Source of the DNA: Pseudomonas lalucatii
GTDB lineage: Bacteria; Pseudomonadota; Gammaproteobacteria; Pseudomonadales; Pseudomonadaceae
Assembly (NCBI RefSeq): GCF_018398425.1
Contig: NZ_JADPMV010000001.1
Location: 62,001-126,000 of the forward strand
Direction: 5' to 3'
DNA: 64,000 bases
The notes beneath the pieces were generated by a model that ran no database searches, was not told the DNA's origin, and saw only the letters and a list, made by a program, of their open reading frames with translations. The translations under genes were made by a program, and so were the position numbers. Below, one piece after another: positions 22,292 to 31,786 of this stretch; position 1 is the stretch's first letter, and the number at the start of each line of letters is the position of its first letter.

Positions 22292-24688
22292 ATGAAGACA
22301 ACCATCGAATTGCCTCTCCTGCCGCTGCGCGATGTCGTGGTCTATCCGCACATGGTGATCCCGCTTTTCGTCGGGCGCGAGAAATCCATCGAAGCCCTGG
22401 AGGCAGCGATGACAGGGGAGAAGCAGATCCTGCTGCTCGCCCAGAAGAACCCCGCGGATGACGATCCGGGCGAGGAGGGGCTCTACCGGGTCGGTACCGT
22501 GGCGACTGTTCTCCAGCTGCTGAAACTGCCGGACGGCACGGTCAAGGTGCTGGTCGAGGGCGAGCAGCGTGGCGAGATCGAGCGGTTCATCGAGGCCGAT
22601 AGCCATTGCCGCGCCGAAGTGCAGTTGCTCGACGAGGTCGAAGCCGCCGAGCGCGAGTCGGAAGTATTCGTGCGCAGCCTGCTCAGCCAGTTCGAGCAGT
22701 ACGTGCAGCTCGGCAAGAAGGTGCCGGCCGAGGTGCTGTCGTCGTTGAACAGCATCGATGAGCCGAGCCGCCTGGTCGACACCATGGCCGCGCACATGGC
22801 GTTGAAGATCGAGCAGAAGCAGGAAATCCTCGAGATCACCGATCTGTCGGCCCGGGTCGAGCATGTGCTGGCCCTGCTGGACGCGGAGATCGACCTGCTG
22901 CAGGTCGAGAAGCGCATCCGTGGCCGGGTGAAGAAGCAGATGGAGCGCAGTCAGCGCGAGTACTACCTGAACGAGCAGATGAAGGCCATTCAGAAGGAGC
23001 TCGGCGACATCGACGAGGGCCACAGCGAGCTGGACGAGCTGAAGAAGCGCATCGAGAACGCCGGCCTGAGCAAGGAAGCCTACGACAAGGCGCAGACCGA
23101 GCTGAACAAGCTCAAGCAGATGTCGCCGATGTCGGCCGAGGCCACCGTGGTGCGCTCCTATATCGACTGGCTGGTGAACGTGCCGTGGAAGGCCCACAGT
23201 AAGGTGCGCCTGGACCTGGCGCGGGCCGAGGCGATTCTCAACGCCGACCATTACGGCCTGGAAGAGGTCAAGGAGCGCATCCTCGAGTACCTCGCCGTGC
23301 AGAAGCGGGTGAAGAAGATCAAGGGCCCTGTGCTTTGCCTGGTCGGGCCGCCGGGGGTGGGCAAGACCTCCCTGGCCGAGTCCATCGCCCATTCGACCAA
23401 TCGCAAGTTCGTGCGCATGGCCCTGGGCGGCGTGCGCGACGAGGCGGAGATCCGCGGTCACCGCCGTACCTATATCGGCTCCATGCCGGGGCGGCTGATC
23501 CAGAAGATGACCAAGGTGGGCGTGCGCAACCCGCTGTTCCTGCTCGACGAGATCGACAAGATGGGCCAGGACATGCGCGGCGATCCCGCCTCGGCGCTGC
23601 TCGAGGTGCTCGATCCGGAGCAGAACCACAATTTCAACGATCACTACCTGGAGGTCGATTACGACCTGTCCGACGTGATGTTCCTCTGCACCGCCAACTC
23701 CATGAACATTCCGGCGCCCTTGCTGGACCGCATGGAGGTGATTCGCCTGCCCGGTTACACCGAGGACGAGAAGGTCAATATCGCCATCAAGTACCTGGCG
23801 CCCAAGCAGATCCAGGTCAACGGCCTGAAGAAGGGCGAGCTGGCGTTCGAGGAGGCGGCGATTCGCGACATCATTCGTTACTACACCCGTGAGGCCGGGG
23901 TGCGCAGCCTGGAGCGGCAGATCGCCAAAGTCTGCCGCCGGGCGGTGAAGGAGCATACCCGGCAGAAGCGCTTCGAGGTGCTGGTCACGGCGGAGTCGCT
24001 GGAGCACTTCCTCGGCGTGCGCAAGCATCGCTATGGCCTGGCCGAGCAGGAGGACCAGATCGGTCAGGTGACCGGGCTGGCCTGGACCCAGGTGGGCGGC
24101 GAGTTGCTGACCATCGAGGCCGCGGTGGTGCCCGGCAAGGGCCAGTTGATCAAGACCGGCTCCCTGGGCGATGTGATGGTCGAATCGATCACCGCCGCGC
24201 AGACCGTGGTGCGCAGCCGTGCCAAGAGCCTCGGCGTGGCCCTGGACTTCTACGAAAAGCGTGACATTCACATCCATATGCCCGAGGGGGCGACGCCCAA
24301 GGACGGTCCCAGTGCGGGGGTCGGCATGTGCACCGCGTTGGTCTCGGCCTTGACCCAGATTCCGGTACGTGCGGATGTGGCCATGACCGGTGAGATCACC
24401 CTGCGTGGTCAGGTTCTGGCGATCGGCGGGTTAAAAGAAAAACTGCTGGCGGCTCACCGGGGCGGAATCAAAACCGTGATCATTCCCGAAGAAAATGTCC
24501 GCGACTTGAAAGAAATTCCCGAAAACATAAAGCAAGACCTGCAGATTAAACCTGTTAAATGGATTGACGAGGTCCTGCAAATTGCGCTGCAATACGCCCC
24601 GGAGCCCTTGTCCGATGCGGCTCCTGAGCTGGTTGCAAAGGATGAGAAGCGCGAGTCTGATTCCAAGGAGCGAATCAGCACGCATTAG
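22292..24688 (+). CDS. lon: ATP-dependent protease La (Lon)
   Basis: Lon (798 residues) is a homo-oligomeric AAA+ serine protease that degrades misfolded and regulatory proteins. The N-terminal substrate-binding LON domain (about 8-200) is followed by the AAA+ module with Walker A GPPGVGKT (near 354) and Walker [10 protein letters not shown] (near 418). The protease domain has the Ser-Lys dyad: Ser in [10 protein letters not shown] (near 677) and Lys in [14 protein letters not shown] (near 720). Length is typical. Codon usage becomes AT-richer over the last 80 codons but the frame is intact. Confidence 0.97.
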   Translation: MKTTIELPLLPLRDVVVYPHMVIPLFVGREKSIEALEAAMTGEKQILLLAQKNPADDDPGEEGLYRVGTVATVLQLLKLPDGTVKVLVEGEQRGEIERFIEADSHCRAEVQLLDEVEAAERESEVFVRSLLSQFEQYVQLGKKVPAEVLSSLNSIDEPSRLVDTMAAHMALKIEQKQEILEITDLSARVEHVLALLDAEIDLLQVEKRIRGRVKKQMERSQREYYLNEQMKAIQKELGDIDEGHSELDELKKRIENAGLSKEAYDKAQTELNKLKQMSPMSAEATVVRSYIDWLVNVPWKAHSKVRLDLARAEAILNADHYGLEEVKERILEYLAVQKRVKKIKGPVLCLVGPPGVGKTSLAESIAHSTNRKFVRMALGGVRDEAEIRGHRRTYIGSMPGRLIQKMTKVGVRNPLFLLDEIDKMGQDMRGDPASALLEVLDPEQNHNFNDHYLEVDYDLSDVMFLCTANSMNIPAPLLDRMEVIRLPGYTEDEKVNIAIKYLAPKQIQVNGLKKGELAFEEAAIRDIIRYYTREAGVRSLERQIAKVCRRAVKEHTRQKRFEVLVTAESLEHFLGVRKHRYGLAEQEDQIGQVTGLAWTQVGGELLTIEAAVVPGKGQLIKTGSLGDVMVESITAAQTVVRSRAKSLGVALDFYEKRDIHIHMPEGATPKDGPSAGVGMCTALVSALTQIPVRADVAMTGEITLRGQVLAIGGLKEKLLAAHRGGIKTVIIPEENVRDLKEIPENIKQDLQIKPVKWIDEVLQIALQYAPEPLSDAAPELVAKDEKRESDSKERISTH

Positions 24689-24701
24689 CCGGGGGGCTTT
24701 C

Positions 24702-24731
24702 TTGACACAATTTTAGAGCCCTTGTTATAAA
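24702..24731 (+). promoter_or_regulatory. Strong sigma-70 promoter of hupB
   Basis: A consensus TTGACA (24702-24707) and TTATAA/TATAAA (24725-24731), spaced 17-18 bases, lie in an AT-rich region about 95 bp before the hupB start. This suits a very abundant protein. Confidence 0.85.
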
Positions 24732-24824
24732 GCGGCTCTTATTGTGTCTGCAGGCCGCCCAGCACCCGCTTTGCTTACACTAAAAATCAAGAAACAAACT
24801 CAACAGAAATTAAGGGGACTTAGA

Positions 24825-25097
24825 GTGAACAAGTCGGAACTGATCGATGCTATCGCTGCATCTGCTGATATCCCGAAAGCTGTTGCTGGCCGCGCGCTGG
24901 ACGCAGTGATTGAATCCGTCACTGGCGCTCTCAAGGCTGGTGACTCCGTCGTACTGGTAGGTTTCGGTACCTTTGCTGTCAAAGAGCGCGCCGCTCGCAC
25001 TGGCCGCAACCCGCAGACCGGTAAGCCGATCAGCATCGCCGCCGCTAAGATCCCTGGCTTCAAAGCTGGCAAGGCACTGAAAGACGCCGTCAACTAA
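24825..25097 (+). CDS. hupB: DNA-binding protein HU-beta
   Basis: HU-beta (90 residues) is a small nucleoid protein that bends DNA non-specifically. The sequence has the DNABII signature around residues 46-65 ([21 protein letters not shown]) with the beta-arm residues RNPQTG. The GTG at 24825 gives the normal N-terminus ([17 protein letters not shown]) with AAGGGG at 24812-24817; upstream in-frame codons lie in the leader. Codon use is highly optimised. The stop codon lies inside a hairpin. Confidence 0.97.
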   Translation: MNKSELIDAIAASADIPKAVAGRALDAVIESVTGALKAGDSVVLVGFGTFAVKERAARTGRNPQTGKPISIAAAKIPGFKAGKALKDAVN

Positions 25098-25105
25098 GCG
25101 TCTTT
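25080..25105 (+). terminator. Hairpin spanning the hupB stop codon
   Basis: AAAGACGC and GCGTCTTT form a perfect 8 bp stem around a 10-base loop that contains the TAA. The stem-end TCTTT is only a short T-tract. Terminator or transcript-stabilising hairpin. Confidence 0.5.
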
Positions 25106-25149
25106 CGGGCCTAGCCCTACCAGGTCGGCTGCGAGGTCGATCTGGCAGC

Positions 25150-25225
25150 GGAGGGGAGAGGCGGTCGGTGAGAATTCCGGTCGGTCATGCAGGGTTCGCG
25201 GGTTCGGGCCCTATCCGCTCCGCCA
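25150..25225 (+). pseudogene. Decayed tRNA-Asp (GTC) gene
   Basis: This 76-base stretch lines up end to end with a bacterial tRNA-Asp: GGAG start, GGTNGGTNAGAAT D-arm, GGTCGGTCA around the GTC anticodon, GGGTTCG T-loop, and ATCCGCTCCGCCA acceptor end with encoded CCA. Several essential features are lost. The universally conserved U33 is G, the anticodon stem has a G-A mismatch, the T-stem has a C-A mismatch, the conserved A58 is G, and one acceptor pair is G-G. It is followed by a perfect terminator, as intact tRNA genes are. It is probably a remnant of a tRNA copy between hupB and ppiD. Confidence 0.7.
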
Positions 25226-25233
25226 GTTACGCG

Positions 25234-25257
25234 AAGGCGCATCCCCGGATGCGCCTT
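25234..25257 (+). terminator. Intrinsic terminator after the tRNA-Asp remnant
   Basis: AAGGCGCATCC, loop CC, GGATGCGCCTT, then TCTTCT. The perfect 11 bp stem sits 8 bp past the CCA end of the decayed tRNA and precedes ppiD. Confidence 0.85.
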
Positions 25258-25324
25258 TCTTCTATCCGGATATTACCCACACTGCACGGCTGCGTTTTTT
25301 TTATACAGTCGTTCTGGGGGACGC

Positions 25325-27190
25325 ATGCTGCAGAACATCAGGGACAATTCACAGGGGTGGATTGCCAAAACCATTATCGGTCTTATCGTCGTGTTACTGG
25401 CGCTGACCGGTGTCGAGGCCGTGTTCACCGGCACCAGCAACAGCCAGAACGCTGCCGAGGTGAACGGCGAGAAGGTCAGCTTGAATCAGCTGGGGCAGGC
25501 GGTCGAGATGCAGCGTCGCCAGCTGCTGCAGCAGCTCGGCAAGGACTTCGATGCCTCCTTGCTGGATGAGAAGCTGCTGCGCGAGGCGGCGCTCAACGGG
25601 CTGATCGAGCGGACCCTGCTGCTGCAGGCGGCGGCGGATGCCGATTTCGCCTTCTCGGAGCAGGCGCTCGATCAGCTGATCCTGCAGACGCCGGAGTTTC
25701 AGGTGGACGGCAAGTTCAACGCCGACCGTTTCGACCAGGTGATCCGCCAGCTGGGTTATAGCCGCCTGCAGTTCCGCCAGATGCTGGCCCAGGAAATGCT
25801 CATCGGCCAGCTGCGTGCGGGGCTGGCGGGCAGTGGTTTCGTTACCGATGCGCAGATCGAGGCGTTCGCCCGTCTGGAGCGGCAGACCCGTGACTTCGCC
25901 ACCCAGCGCGTGCCGGCCGATACCGCCGCCGTGCAGTTGAGCGACGACGACGTCAAGGCCTACTACGAGGCCCAGGCCAGTCAGTTCATGAGTCCGGAGC
26001 AGGTGGTTCTGGAGTATCTCGAGCTGAAGAAGGACGCCTTCTTCGACCAGGTCGAGGTGGCCGAGGAAGACCTGCAGAGCGCCTATCAGAACGAGATCGC
26101 CAACCTGGCCGAACAACGCCGTGCCGCGCACATCCTGGTCGAGGTGGGCGACTCGCTGAGCGACGAGCAGGCCAAGGCCAAGCTCGAAGAGGCCCAGAAG
26201 CGGTTGCAGCAGGGCGAGGATTTCGCCGCATTGGCCAAGGAACTCTCCGATGACCCGGGCTCGGCGGCCGAGGGCGGTGATCTGGGTTATGCGGGGCAGG
26301 GTGTATACGACCCTGCCTTCGAGGGCGCCCTGTATGCCTTGGGCGAGGGCGAGGTCTCCGCACCGGTGCGCAGCGAGTTCGGCTGGCACCTGATCAAGCT
26401 GCTCGGCGTGCAGGCCCCCGAGGTGCCCAGCTTCGACAGCCTGAAAGACAAGCTGGTGCGCGAGCTGAAGGCGCGGCAGGTGGAGCAGCGCTTCGTCGAA
26501 GTCGCCAAGCAACTGGAGGACCTGGCGTTCGAGGCCTCGGACCTGGTCCAGCCTGCGCAGGAGCTGGGGCTGGAGGTGCAAACCACCGCTGCCTTCGGCC
26601 GTGAAGGCGGCGAAGGCCTGGCCGCCAACCGCCAGGTCGTGCAGGCGGCCTTCAGTGCCGAAGTGCTGGAAGACGGTAGCAACAGCGCGAGCCTCGAGCT
26701 CGATCCGAGCACCGTCGTGGTGGTGCGGGTCAAGGAGCACAGAAAGCCAGAGCGGCTGGCCCTTGAGCAGGTCAAGGAGAGCATTCGTGCGCACCTGATC
26801 CGGGTCCGCGCCAGCGAGGCGGCGAAGGCCCAGGGTGAGGAACTGCTGGCGGCCTTGCGCGATGGCAAGGCGCCGGCCGAGCGGGCTGAAGAATGGCAGG
26901 TGGTCGAAGCGGCCACGCGCAGCCAGGACAGCGTCGAGCCGCTCGTGCTGCAGGCGCTGTTCCGCATGCCCAAGCCGCGCGAGGCCGGGCAGCCGACCTT
27001 CGCCGGCGTCGGCCTGGACAGTGGCGACTTCGTGGTGATTCGCCTCAATGGCGTGAGCGAGCCGCAGGAGGCCTTGGCCGAGGAAGAGAAGGGCATGTAC
27101 CGGCGCTTCCTGGCCTCGCGCAGTGGTCAGCAGGACTTCGCGGCCTTCCGCAAGCAGCTGGAAGCGCAGGCGGATATCGAGCGCTTCTGA
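25325..27190 (+). CDS. ppiD: Periplasmic folding chaperone PpiD (SurA-N/parvulin)
   Basis: PpiD (621 residues) is an inner-membrane-anchored periplasmic chaperone that helps outer-membrane and secreted proteins leave the Sec translocon. One N-terminal transmembrane helix (about residues 14-34, KTIIGLIVVLLALTGVEAVF) is followed by a SurA_N-like chaperone domain and a parvulin domain (about 265-355, with AAHILVEVG and DDPGSAAEGGDLGYAGQG). The ATG at 25325 with the GGGGG-rich upstream site gives the expected start. A bidirectional terminator separates it from fabI. Confidence 0.95.
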   Translation: MLQNIRDNSQGWIAKTIIGLIVVLLALTGVEAVFTGTSNSQNAAEVNGEKVSLNQLGQAVEMQRRQLLQQLGKDFDASLLDEKLLREAALNGLIERTLLLQAAADADFAFSEQALDQLILQTPEFQVDGKFNADRFDQVIRQLGYSRLQFRQMLAQEMLIGQLRAGLAGSGFVTDAQIEAFARLERQTRDFATQRVPADTAAVQLSDDDVKAYYEAQASQFMSPEQVVLEYLELKKDAFFDQVEVAEEDLQSAYQNEIANLAEQRRAAHILVEVGDSLSDEQAKAKLEEAQKRLQQGEDFAALAKELSDDPGSAAEGGDLGYAGQGVYDPAFEGALYALGEGEVSAPVRSEFGWHLIKLLGVQAPEVPSFDSLKDKLVRELKARQVEQRFVEVAKQLEDLAFEASDLVQPAQELGLEVQTTAAFGREGGEGLAANRQVVQAAFSAEVLEDGSNSASLELDPSTVVVVRVKEHRKPERLALEQVKESIRAHLIRVRASEAAKAQGEELLAALRDGKAPAERAEEWQVVEAATRSQDSVEPLVLQALFRMPKPREAGQPTFAGVGLDSGDFVVIRLNGVSEPQEALAEEEKGMYRRFLASRSGQQDFAAFRKQLEAQADIERF

Positions 27191-27200
27191 TAGCGACCAG

Positions 27201-27236
27201 CAATAAAAAAGCCCGCGTTAGCGGGCTTTTTTATTG
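27201..27236. terminator. Bidirectional terminator between ppiD and fabI
   Basis: CAATAAAAAAGCCCGC, loop GTTA, GCGGGCTTTTTTATTG. The perfect stem with A and T runs on both sides serves the two convergent genes. Confidence 0.93.
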
Positions 27237-27251
27237 TCGGCACCGGGCCGA

Positions 27252-28046
27252 TCAGTCTTCCATGGCGCCCATGGCGGTGGTGTTGAAGCCGCCGTCGACG
27301 TACATGATCTCGCCGCTGACGCCCGAGGCCAGGTCGGAGCAGAGGAAGGCGCCGGCATTGCCGACTTCCTCGATGGTCACGTTACGGCGCAGTGGGGTCT
27401 GCTTCTCGTTGGCAGCGAGCATCTTGCGGAAGCTGGCAATGCCGCTGGCCGCGAGGGTGCGGATGGGGCCGGCGGAGATGGCGTTGACGCGAGTGCCTTC
27501 CGGGCCGAGGCTGGCGGCCAGGTAGCGCACGCCGGCTTCCAGGCTGGCCTTGGCCATGCCCATCACGTTGTAGTTGGGCATGGTGCGCTCGGCGCCCAGG
27601 TAGGAGAGGGTCAGCAGGCTGCCGTTGCGACCCTTCATCAGCTCGCGACCGGCCTTGGCCAGGGCGACGAAGCTGTAGGCGCTGATGTCGTGAGCGATCT
27701 TGAAGCCTTCGCGGGTGGTGACGTCGGTGAAGTCGCCGTTGAGCTGGTCGCCCGGGGCGAAGCCGACCGAGTGGACGATGCAGTCCAGGCCGTCCCACTT
27801 CTTGCTCAGGGCCTCGAACACGCTGGCGATCTCGTCATCGTTGGCCACATCGCAAGGGAAGCACAGCTCGGGACCCGAGCCCCAGCCGGCGGCGAATTCT
27901 TCGACCCGACCCTTGAGCTTCTCGTTCTGATAGGTGAAGGCCAGTTCGGCGCCCTCGCGGTGCATGGCCGCGGCGATGCCCGAGGCGATGGACAGTTTGC
28001 TGGCAACGCCAACGATCAGTACGCGCTTACCGCTTAGAAAACCCAT
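27252..28046 (-). CDS. fabI: Enoyl-[acyl-carrier-protein] reductase (NADH) FabI
   Basis: FabI (264 residues) reduces trans-2-enoyl-ACP at the end of each fatty-acid elongation cycle and is the target of triclosan. Visible are the divergent SDR cofactor motif [14 protein letters not shown] (near residue 13-26) and the catalytic Tyr-X6-Tyr-X6-Lys set in [19 protein letters not shown] (Y146, Y156, K163 by family numbering). It starts 29 bp after the end of nppD on the same strand, so it may receive read-through from the npp operon. Confidence 0.97.
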   Translation of the reverse strand: MGFLSGKRVLIVGVASKLSIASGIAAAMHREGAELAFTYQNEKLKGRVEEFAAGWGSGPELCFPCDVANDDEIASVFEALSKKWDGLDCIVHSVGFAPGDQLNGDFTDVTTREGFKIAHDISAYSFVALAKAGRELMKGRNGSLLTLSYLGAERTMPNYNVMGMAKASLEAGVRYLAASLGPEGTRVNAISAGPIRTLAASGIASFRKMLAANEKQTPLRRNVTIEEVGNAGAFLCSDLASGVSGEIMYVDGGFNTTAMGAMED

Positions 28047-28075
28047 GTGTCTCTTCCTCTTCCTACTTTCAAGGA

Positions 28076-29689
28076 TTAGTCGGCAGCTGCTGGAGCCAGA
28101 AAGGCTGCCTCCAGCAGCTGCCGAGTGTAAATATGTTGCGGTGCGGCGAAGATCTTCTCCGCTGCCCCCTGTTCCACCACTTGCCCTTCCTTGACCACGA
28201 TCAGCTGGTGGCTCAGTGCCCGAACCACGGCCAGGTCGTGGCTGATAAACAGGTACGTCAGGTTGTGCTTGATCTGCAGCGCGCGCAGCAACTCGACGAC
28301 CTGGCGCTGAACCGTGCGATCGAGCGCCGAGGTGGGCTCGTCCAGCAGTATCAGCGCCGGTTTCAACACCAGTGCCCGGGCGATGGCGATCCGTTGCCGT
28401 TGCCCGCCGGAAAACTCGTGGGGGTAGCGGTGCCGGGTTTCCGGGTCCAGGTCTACCTCCAGGAGCGCGTCGATGATCGCTTGTTCCTGTTCCGCCGGCG
28501 TGCCCATGCGATGGATATGCAGGCCCTCACCGACGATCTGGCCCACCGACATGCGTGGGCTCAGGCTGCCGAAGGGGTCCTGGAACACCACCTGCATCTG
28601 CCGGCGCAACGGGCGCACGGCGTGCTGCGACAGTCCCTGCAGTGCCTCGCCCCGGAAGCGAATGGCGCCCTGGCTGCCGAGCAGGCGCAGGATTGCCAGG
28701 CCCAGGGTCGACTTGCCGGAACCGCTTTCGCCGACTATGCCCAGGGTCTGGCCCCGGGGCAGGCTGAAGCTGATCCCGTCCACCGCCTTGACGTGGTCGA
28801 CGGTGCGCCGCAGCAGCCCCTTCTTGATCGGGAACCACACGCGCAGGTCGTCGACCTCCAGCAGCGGTTCGCCGGCAGCGACTGCCACCGGGTCGCCACT
28901 GGGCTCGGCACCGAGCAGTTCCTGGGTATAGGGATGCTGCGGCGCATGGAACAATTTTTCACACGACGCTTGTTCGACGATCTTTCCGCTCTGCATGACA
29001 CATACGCGATGGGCAATTCGCCGCACCAGGTTGAGGTCGTGGCTGATCAGCAGCAGGGCCATGCCGAGGCGGGCCTGCAGGTCCTTGAGCAGTTCGAGGA
29101 TTTTCAGCTGCACGGTGACGTCGAGGGCGGTGGTCGGTTCGTCGGCGATCAGCAGTTCCGGCTCGTTGGCCAGGGCCATGGCGATCATCACCCGCTGGCG
29201 CTGGCCGCCGGACAGCTCGTGGGGATAGGCCTTGAGGCGCTTGTGCGGCTCGGGAATGCCGACCAGCTCCAGCAGCTCCAGGGTGCGCTCGGTGGCGGCC
29301 GTACCGCTCAGGCCCTTGTGCAGCGCGAGCACCTCGTTGATCTGCTTCTCGATGCTGTGCAGCGGATTGAGCGAGGTCATGGGCTCCTGGAAGACCATGG
29401 CGATGCGATCGCCGCGCAGGGCGCGCAGGCGGTTCTCGTCGAGTGTGAGCAGGTCTTCGCCGTTGTAGTGGATGCTGCCGCTCGGGTGCCGGGCCAGGGG
29501 GTAGGGCAGCAGGCGCAGGATCGAGTGGGCGGTGACCGACTTGCCGGAGCCGCTCTCGCCGACCAGGGCCAGGGTCTCGCCGCGCTGGATGGAGAAGCTG
29601 ACGCCTTCGACCACGCGCTGCTTCTGCTCGCCGGTGACGAACTCGACGGCCAGGTCGCGGACCTCGATCAGGGGGGCGGAGTCGTTCAT
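28076..29689 (-). CDS. nppD: Peptide ABC importer, duplicated ATP-binding protein NppD (YejF-like)
   Basis: The 537-residue protein contains two ABC ATPase domains in tandem. The first has Walker A GESGSGKS (near 42), LSGGQRQR (near 160) and DEP. The second has Walker A GESGSGKS (near 322), FSGGQRQR and DEP. A C-terminal oligopeptide-type extension follows the second domain. It powers uptake through NppB/NppC. The start at 29689 (MNDSAPL) has AAGGA at good spacing inside the nppC end. In P. aeruginosa the orthologous NppA1A2BCD system imports peptidyl-nucleoside antibiotics; E. coli YejABEF imports microcin C. The normal substrates are probably peptides. Confidence 0.93.
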   Translation of the reverse strand: MNDSAPLIEVRDLAVEFVTGEQKQRVVEGVSFSIQRGETLALVGESGSGKSVTAHSILRLLPYPLARHPSGSIHYNGEDLLTLDENRLRALRGDRIAMVFQEPMTSLNPLHSIEKQINEVLALHKGLSGTAATERTLELLELVGIPEPHKRLKAYPHELSGGQRQRVMIAMALANEPELLIADEPTTALDVTVQLKILELLKDLQARLGMALLLISHDLNLVRRIAHRVCVMQSGKIVEQASCEKLFHAPQHPYTQELLGAEPSGDPVAVAAGEPLLEVDDLRVWFPIKKGLLRRTVDHVKAVDGISFSLPRGQTLGIVGESGSGKSTLGLAILRLLGSQGAIRFRGEALQGLSQHAVRPLRRQMQVVFQDPFGSLSPRMSVGQIVGEGLHIHRMGTPAEQEQAIIDALLEVDLDPETRHRYPHEFSGGQRQRIAIARALVLKPALILLDEPTSALDRTVQRQVVELLRALQIKHNLTYLFISHDLAVVRALSHQLIVVKEGQVVEQGAAEKIFAAPQHIYTRQLLEAAFLAPAAAD

Positions 29690-29690
29690 C

Positions 29691-30710
29691 TCATTTCCTT
29701 GGGTCGAAGGCATCGCGGGCGGCTTCGCCGATGAACACCAGCAGGCTCAGCATGATCGCCAGCACGGCGAAGGCGCTGATGCCGAGCCAGGGCGCCTGCA
29801 GGTTGGCCTTGCCCTGGGCGACCAGCTCGCCGAGCGACGGCGCGCCGGGGGGCAGGCCGAAGCCGAGGAAATCCAGGGCGGTGAGGGTGCCGATCGCGCC
29901 GGTGAGGATGAAGGGCATGAAGGTCATGGTCGAGACCATGGCGTTGGGCAGGATGTGGTGGAACATGATGGCGCCGTTCTCCATGCCCAGGGCGCGGGCG
30001 GCGCGCACGTACTCCAGGTTGCGCCCGCGGAGGAACTCGGCGCGCACCACATCGACCAGGCTCATCCAGGAGAACAGCAGCATGATGCCCAGCAGCCACC
30101 AGAAGTTCGGCTGCACGAAGCTGGCCAGGATGATCAGCAGGTAGAGCACCGGCAGGCCGGACCAGACCTCGAGGAAGCGCTGGCCGAGCAGGTCGACCCA
30201 GCCGCCGTAGAAGCCCTGCAGGGCGCCGGCGAACACCCCGATGATGGAGCTGAGCACGGTCAGGGTCACGGCGAACAGCACCGAGATGCGGAAGCCGTAG
30301 ATCACCCGTGCCAGCACGTCGCGGCCCTGGTCGTCGGTGCCCAGCCAGTTGGCCGCGGACGGCGGCGCAGGGGCCGGCACCTCCAGGTCGTAGTTGATGC
30401 TCGAATAGCTGAAGGGGATCGGCGGCCACAGCATCCAGCCGTTCTTCTCGGCGATCAGGCCCTGGATGTAGGGACTCTTGTAGTTGGCCTGCAGCGGGAA
30501 CTCGCCGCCGAAGGTGGTCTCCGGATAGCGCTTGAGCACCGGAAAGTACCACTGGTCGTCGTACTGCACGACCAGGGGCTTGTCGTTGGCGATCAGCTCG
30601 GCGCCCAGGGTCAGGACGAACAGCGCCAGGAAGATCCACAGCGACCACCAGCCCCGCTTGTGCGCCTTGAACCGCTCGAAACGCCGCTGATTGATAGGGG
30701 ACAGGGCCAT
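29691..30710 (-). CDS. nppC: Peptide ABC importer permease NppC (YejE-like)
   Basis: This 339-residue inner-membrane permease of the DppC/OppC class has an N-terminal helix (about 22-42), a long periplasmic segment typical of YejE (about 45-135) and five further helices. The EAA-type cytoplasmic loop is near residues 235-255 (EYVRAARALGMENGAIMFHHILPN). The stop is one base from the nppD ATG and it starts one base after nppB ends, so the operon is tightly coupled. Confidence 0.93.
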   Translation of the reverse strand: MALSPINQRRFERFKAHKRGWWSLWIFLALFVLTLGAELIANDKPLVVQYDDQWYFPVLKRYPETTFGGEFPLQANYKSPYIQGLIAEKNGWMLWPPIPFSYSSINYDLEVPAPAPPSAANWLGTDDQGRDVLARVIYGFRISVLFAVTLTVLSSIIGVFAGALQGFYGGWVDLLGQRFLEVWSGLPVLYLLIILASFVQPNFWWLLGIMLLFSWMSLVDVVRAEFLRGRNLEYVRAARALGMENGAIMFHHILPNAMVSTMTFMPFILTGAIGTLTALDFLGFGLPPGAPSLGELVAQGKANLQAPWLGISAFAVLAIMLSLLVFIGEAARDAFDPRK

Positions 30711-30711
30711 C

Positions 30712-31785
30712 TCAATGCTCCCGGCTTTCGAAGTCGATGCGCGGATCGACCAGGGTGTAGGTGAGGTCGCCGATCAGTTTCAACACCAGTCCCAGGAGGG
30801 TGAAGATGAACAGGGTGCCGAACACCACGGGGTAGTCGCGGTTGATCGCCGCCTCGAAGCTCATCAGGCCGAGGCCGTCGAGGGAGAAGATCACCTCGAT
30901 CAGCAGGGAGCCGGTGAAGAAGATGCCGATCAGCGCCGAAGGGAAGCCGGCGATGATGATGAGCATGGCGTTGCGGAACACATGGCCGTAGAGCACGCCG
31001 TTCTTCGACAGGCCCTTGGCCCGGGCGGTGACCACGTACTGCTTGTTGATCTCGTCGAGGAAGCTGTTCTTGGTCAGCAGGGTCAGGGTGGCGAAGTTGC
31101 CGATCACCAGGGCGGTGACCGGCAGGGCCAGGTGCCAGAAGTAGTCGAGGATCTTGCCGCCGAGGCTGAGCTCGTCGAAGTTGTTCGAGGTCAGCCCGCG
31201 CAGGGGGAACCAGTCGAAGTAGCTGCCGCCGGCGAACAGCACGATTAGCAGGATGGCGAACAGGAACGCCGGAATGGCGTAGCCGACGATGATCGCCGAG
31301 CTGGTCCAGACGTCGAAGGCGCTGCCGTGGCGCACGGCTTTGGCGATGCCCAGGGGAATGGACACCAGGTACATGATCAGGGTGCTCCACAGGCCGAGGG
31401 AGACCGACACCGGCATCTTCTCGACGATCAGGTCGATCACCTGCGCGTCGCGGAAGAAGCTCTCGCCGAAATCCAGGCTGGCGTAGTTCTTCAGCATGAT
31501 CCAGAAGCGTTCCGGCGCCGGCTTGTCGAAGCCGTACAGACGCTCGATTTCGGCGATCAGCTCCGGGTCCAGACCCTGGGCGCCGCGGTAGTTGGAGCCG
31601 GCCACGGCCACCTCGGCGCCGCCGCCGGCGATGCGGCTGGTGGCGCCCTCGAAGCCTTCCAGCTGGGCGATCATCTGCTCCACCGGGCCGCCGGGGGCGG
31701 CCTGGATGATGATGAAGTTGAGCAGCAGGATACCGAACAGGGTGGGGATGATCAGCAACAGGCGGCGGACGATATAGGCCAGCAT
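30712..31785 (-). CDS. nppB: Peptide ABC importer permease NppB (YejB-like)
   Basis: The 357-residue DppB-class permease has a first helix starting at residue 1 ([19 protein letters not shown], the classic permease N-terminus), a periplasmic insert, and an EAA loop near 255-275 ([23 protein letters not shown]). It forms the transmembrane pore with NppC. It abuts nppA2 upstream and nppC downstream with only 1 bp at each junction. Confidence 0.93.
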   Translation of the reverse strand: MLAYIVRRLLLIIPTLFGILLLNFIIIQAAPGGPVEQMIAQLEGFEGATSRIAGGGAEVAVAGSNYRGAQGLDPELIAEIERLYGFDKPAPERFWIMLKNYASLDFGESFFRDAQVIDLIVEKMPVSVSLGLWSTLIMYLVSIPLGIAKAVRHGSAFDVWTSSAIIVGYAIPAFLFAILLIVLFAGGSYFDWFPLRGLTSNNFDELSLGGKILDYFWHLALPVTALVIGNFATLTLLTKNSFLDEINKQYVVTARAKGLSKNGVLYGHVFRNAMLIIIAGFPSALIGIFFTGSLLIEVIFSLDGLGLMSFEAAINRDYPVVFGTLFIFTLLGLVLKLIGDLTYTLVDPRIDFESREH

Positions 31786-31786
31786 G

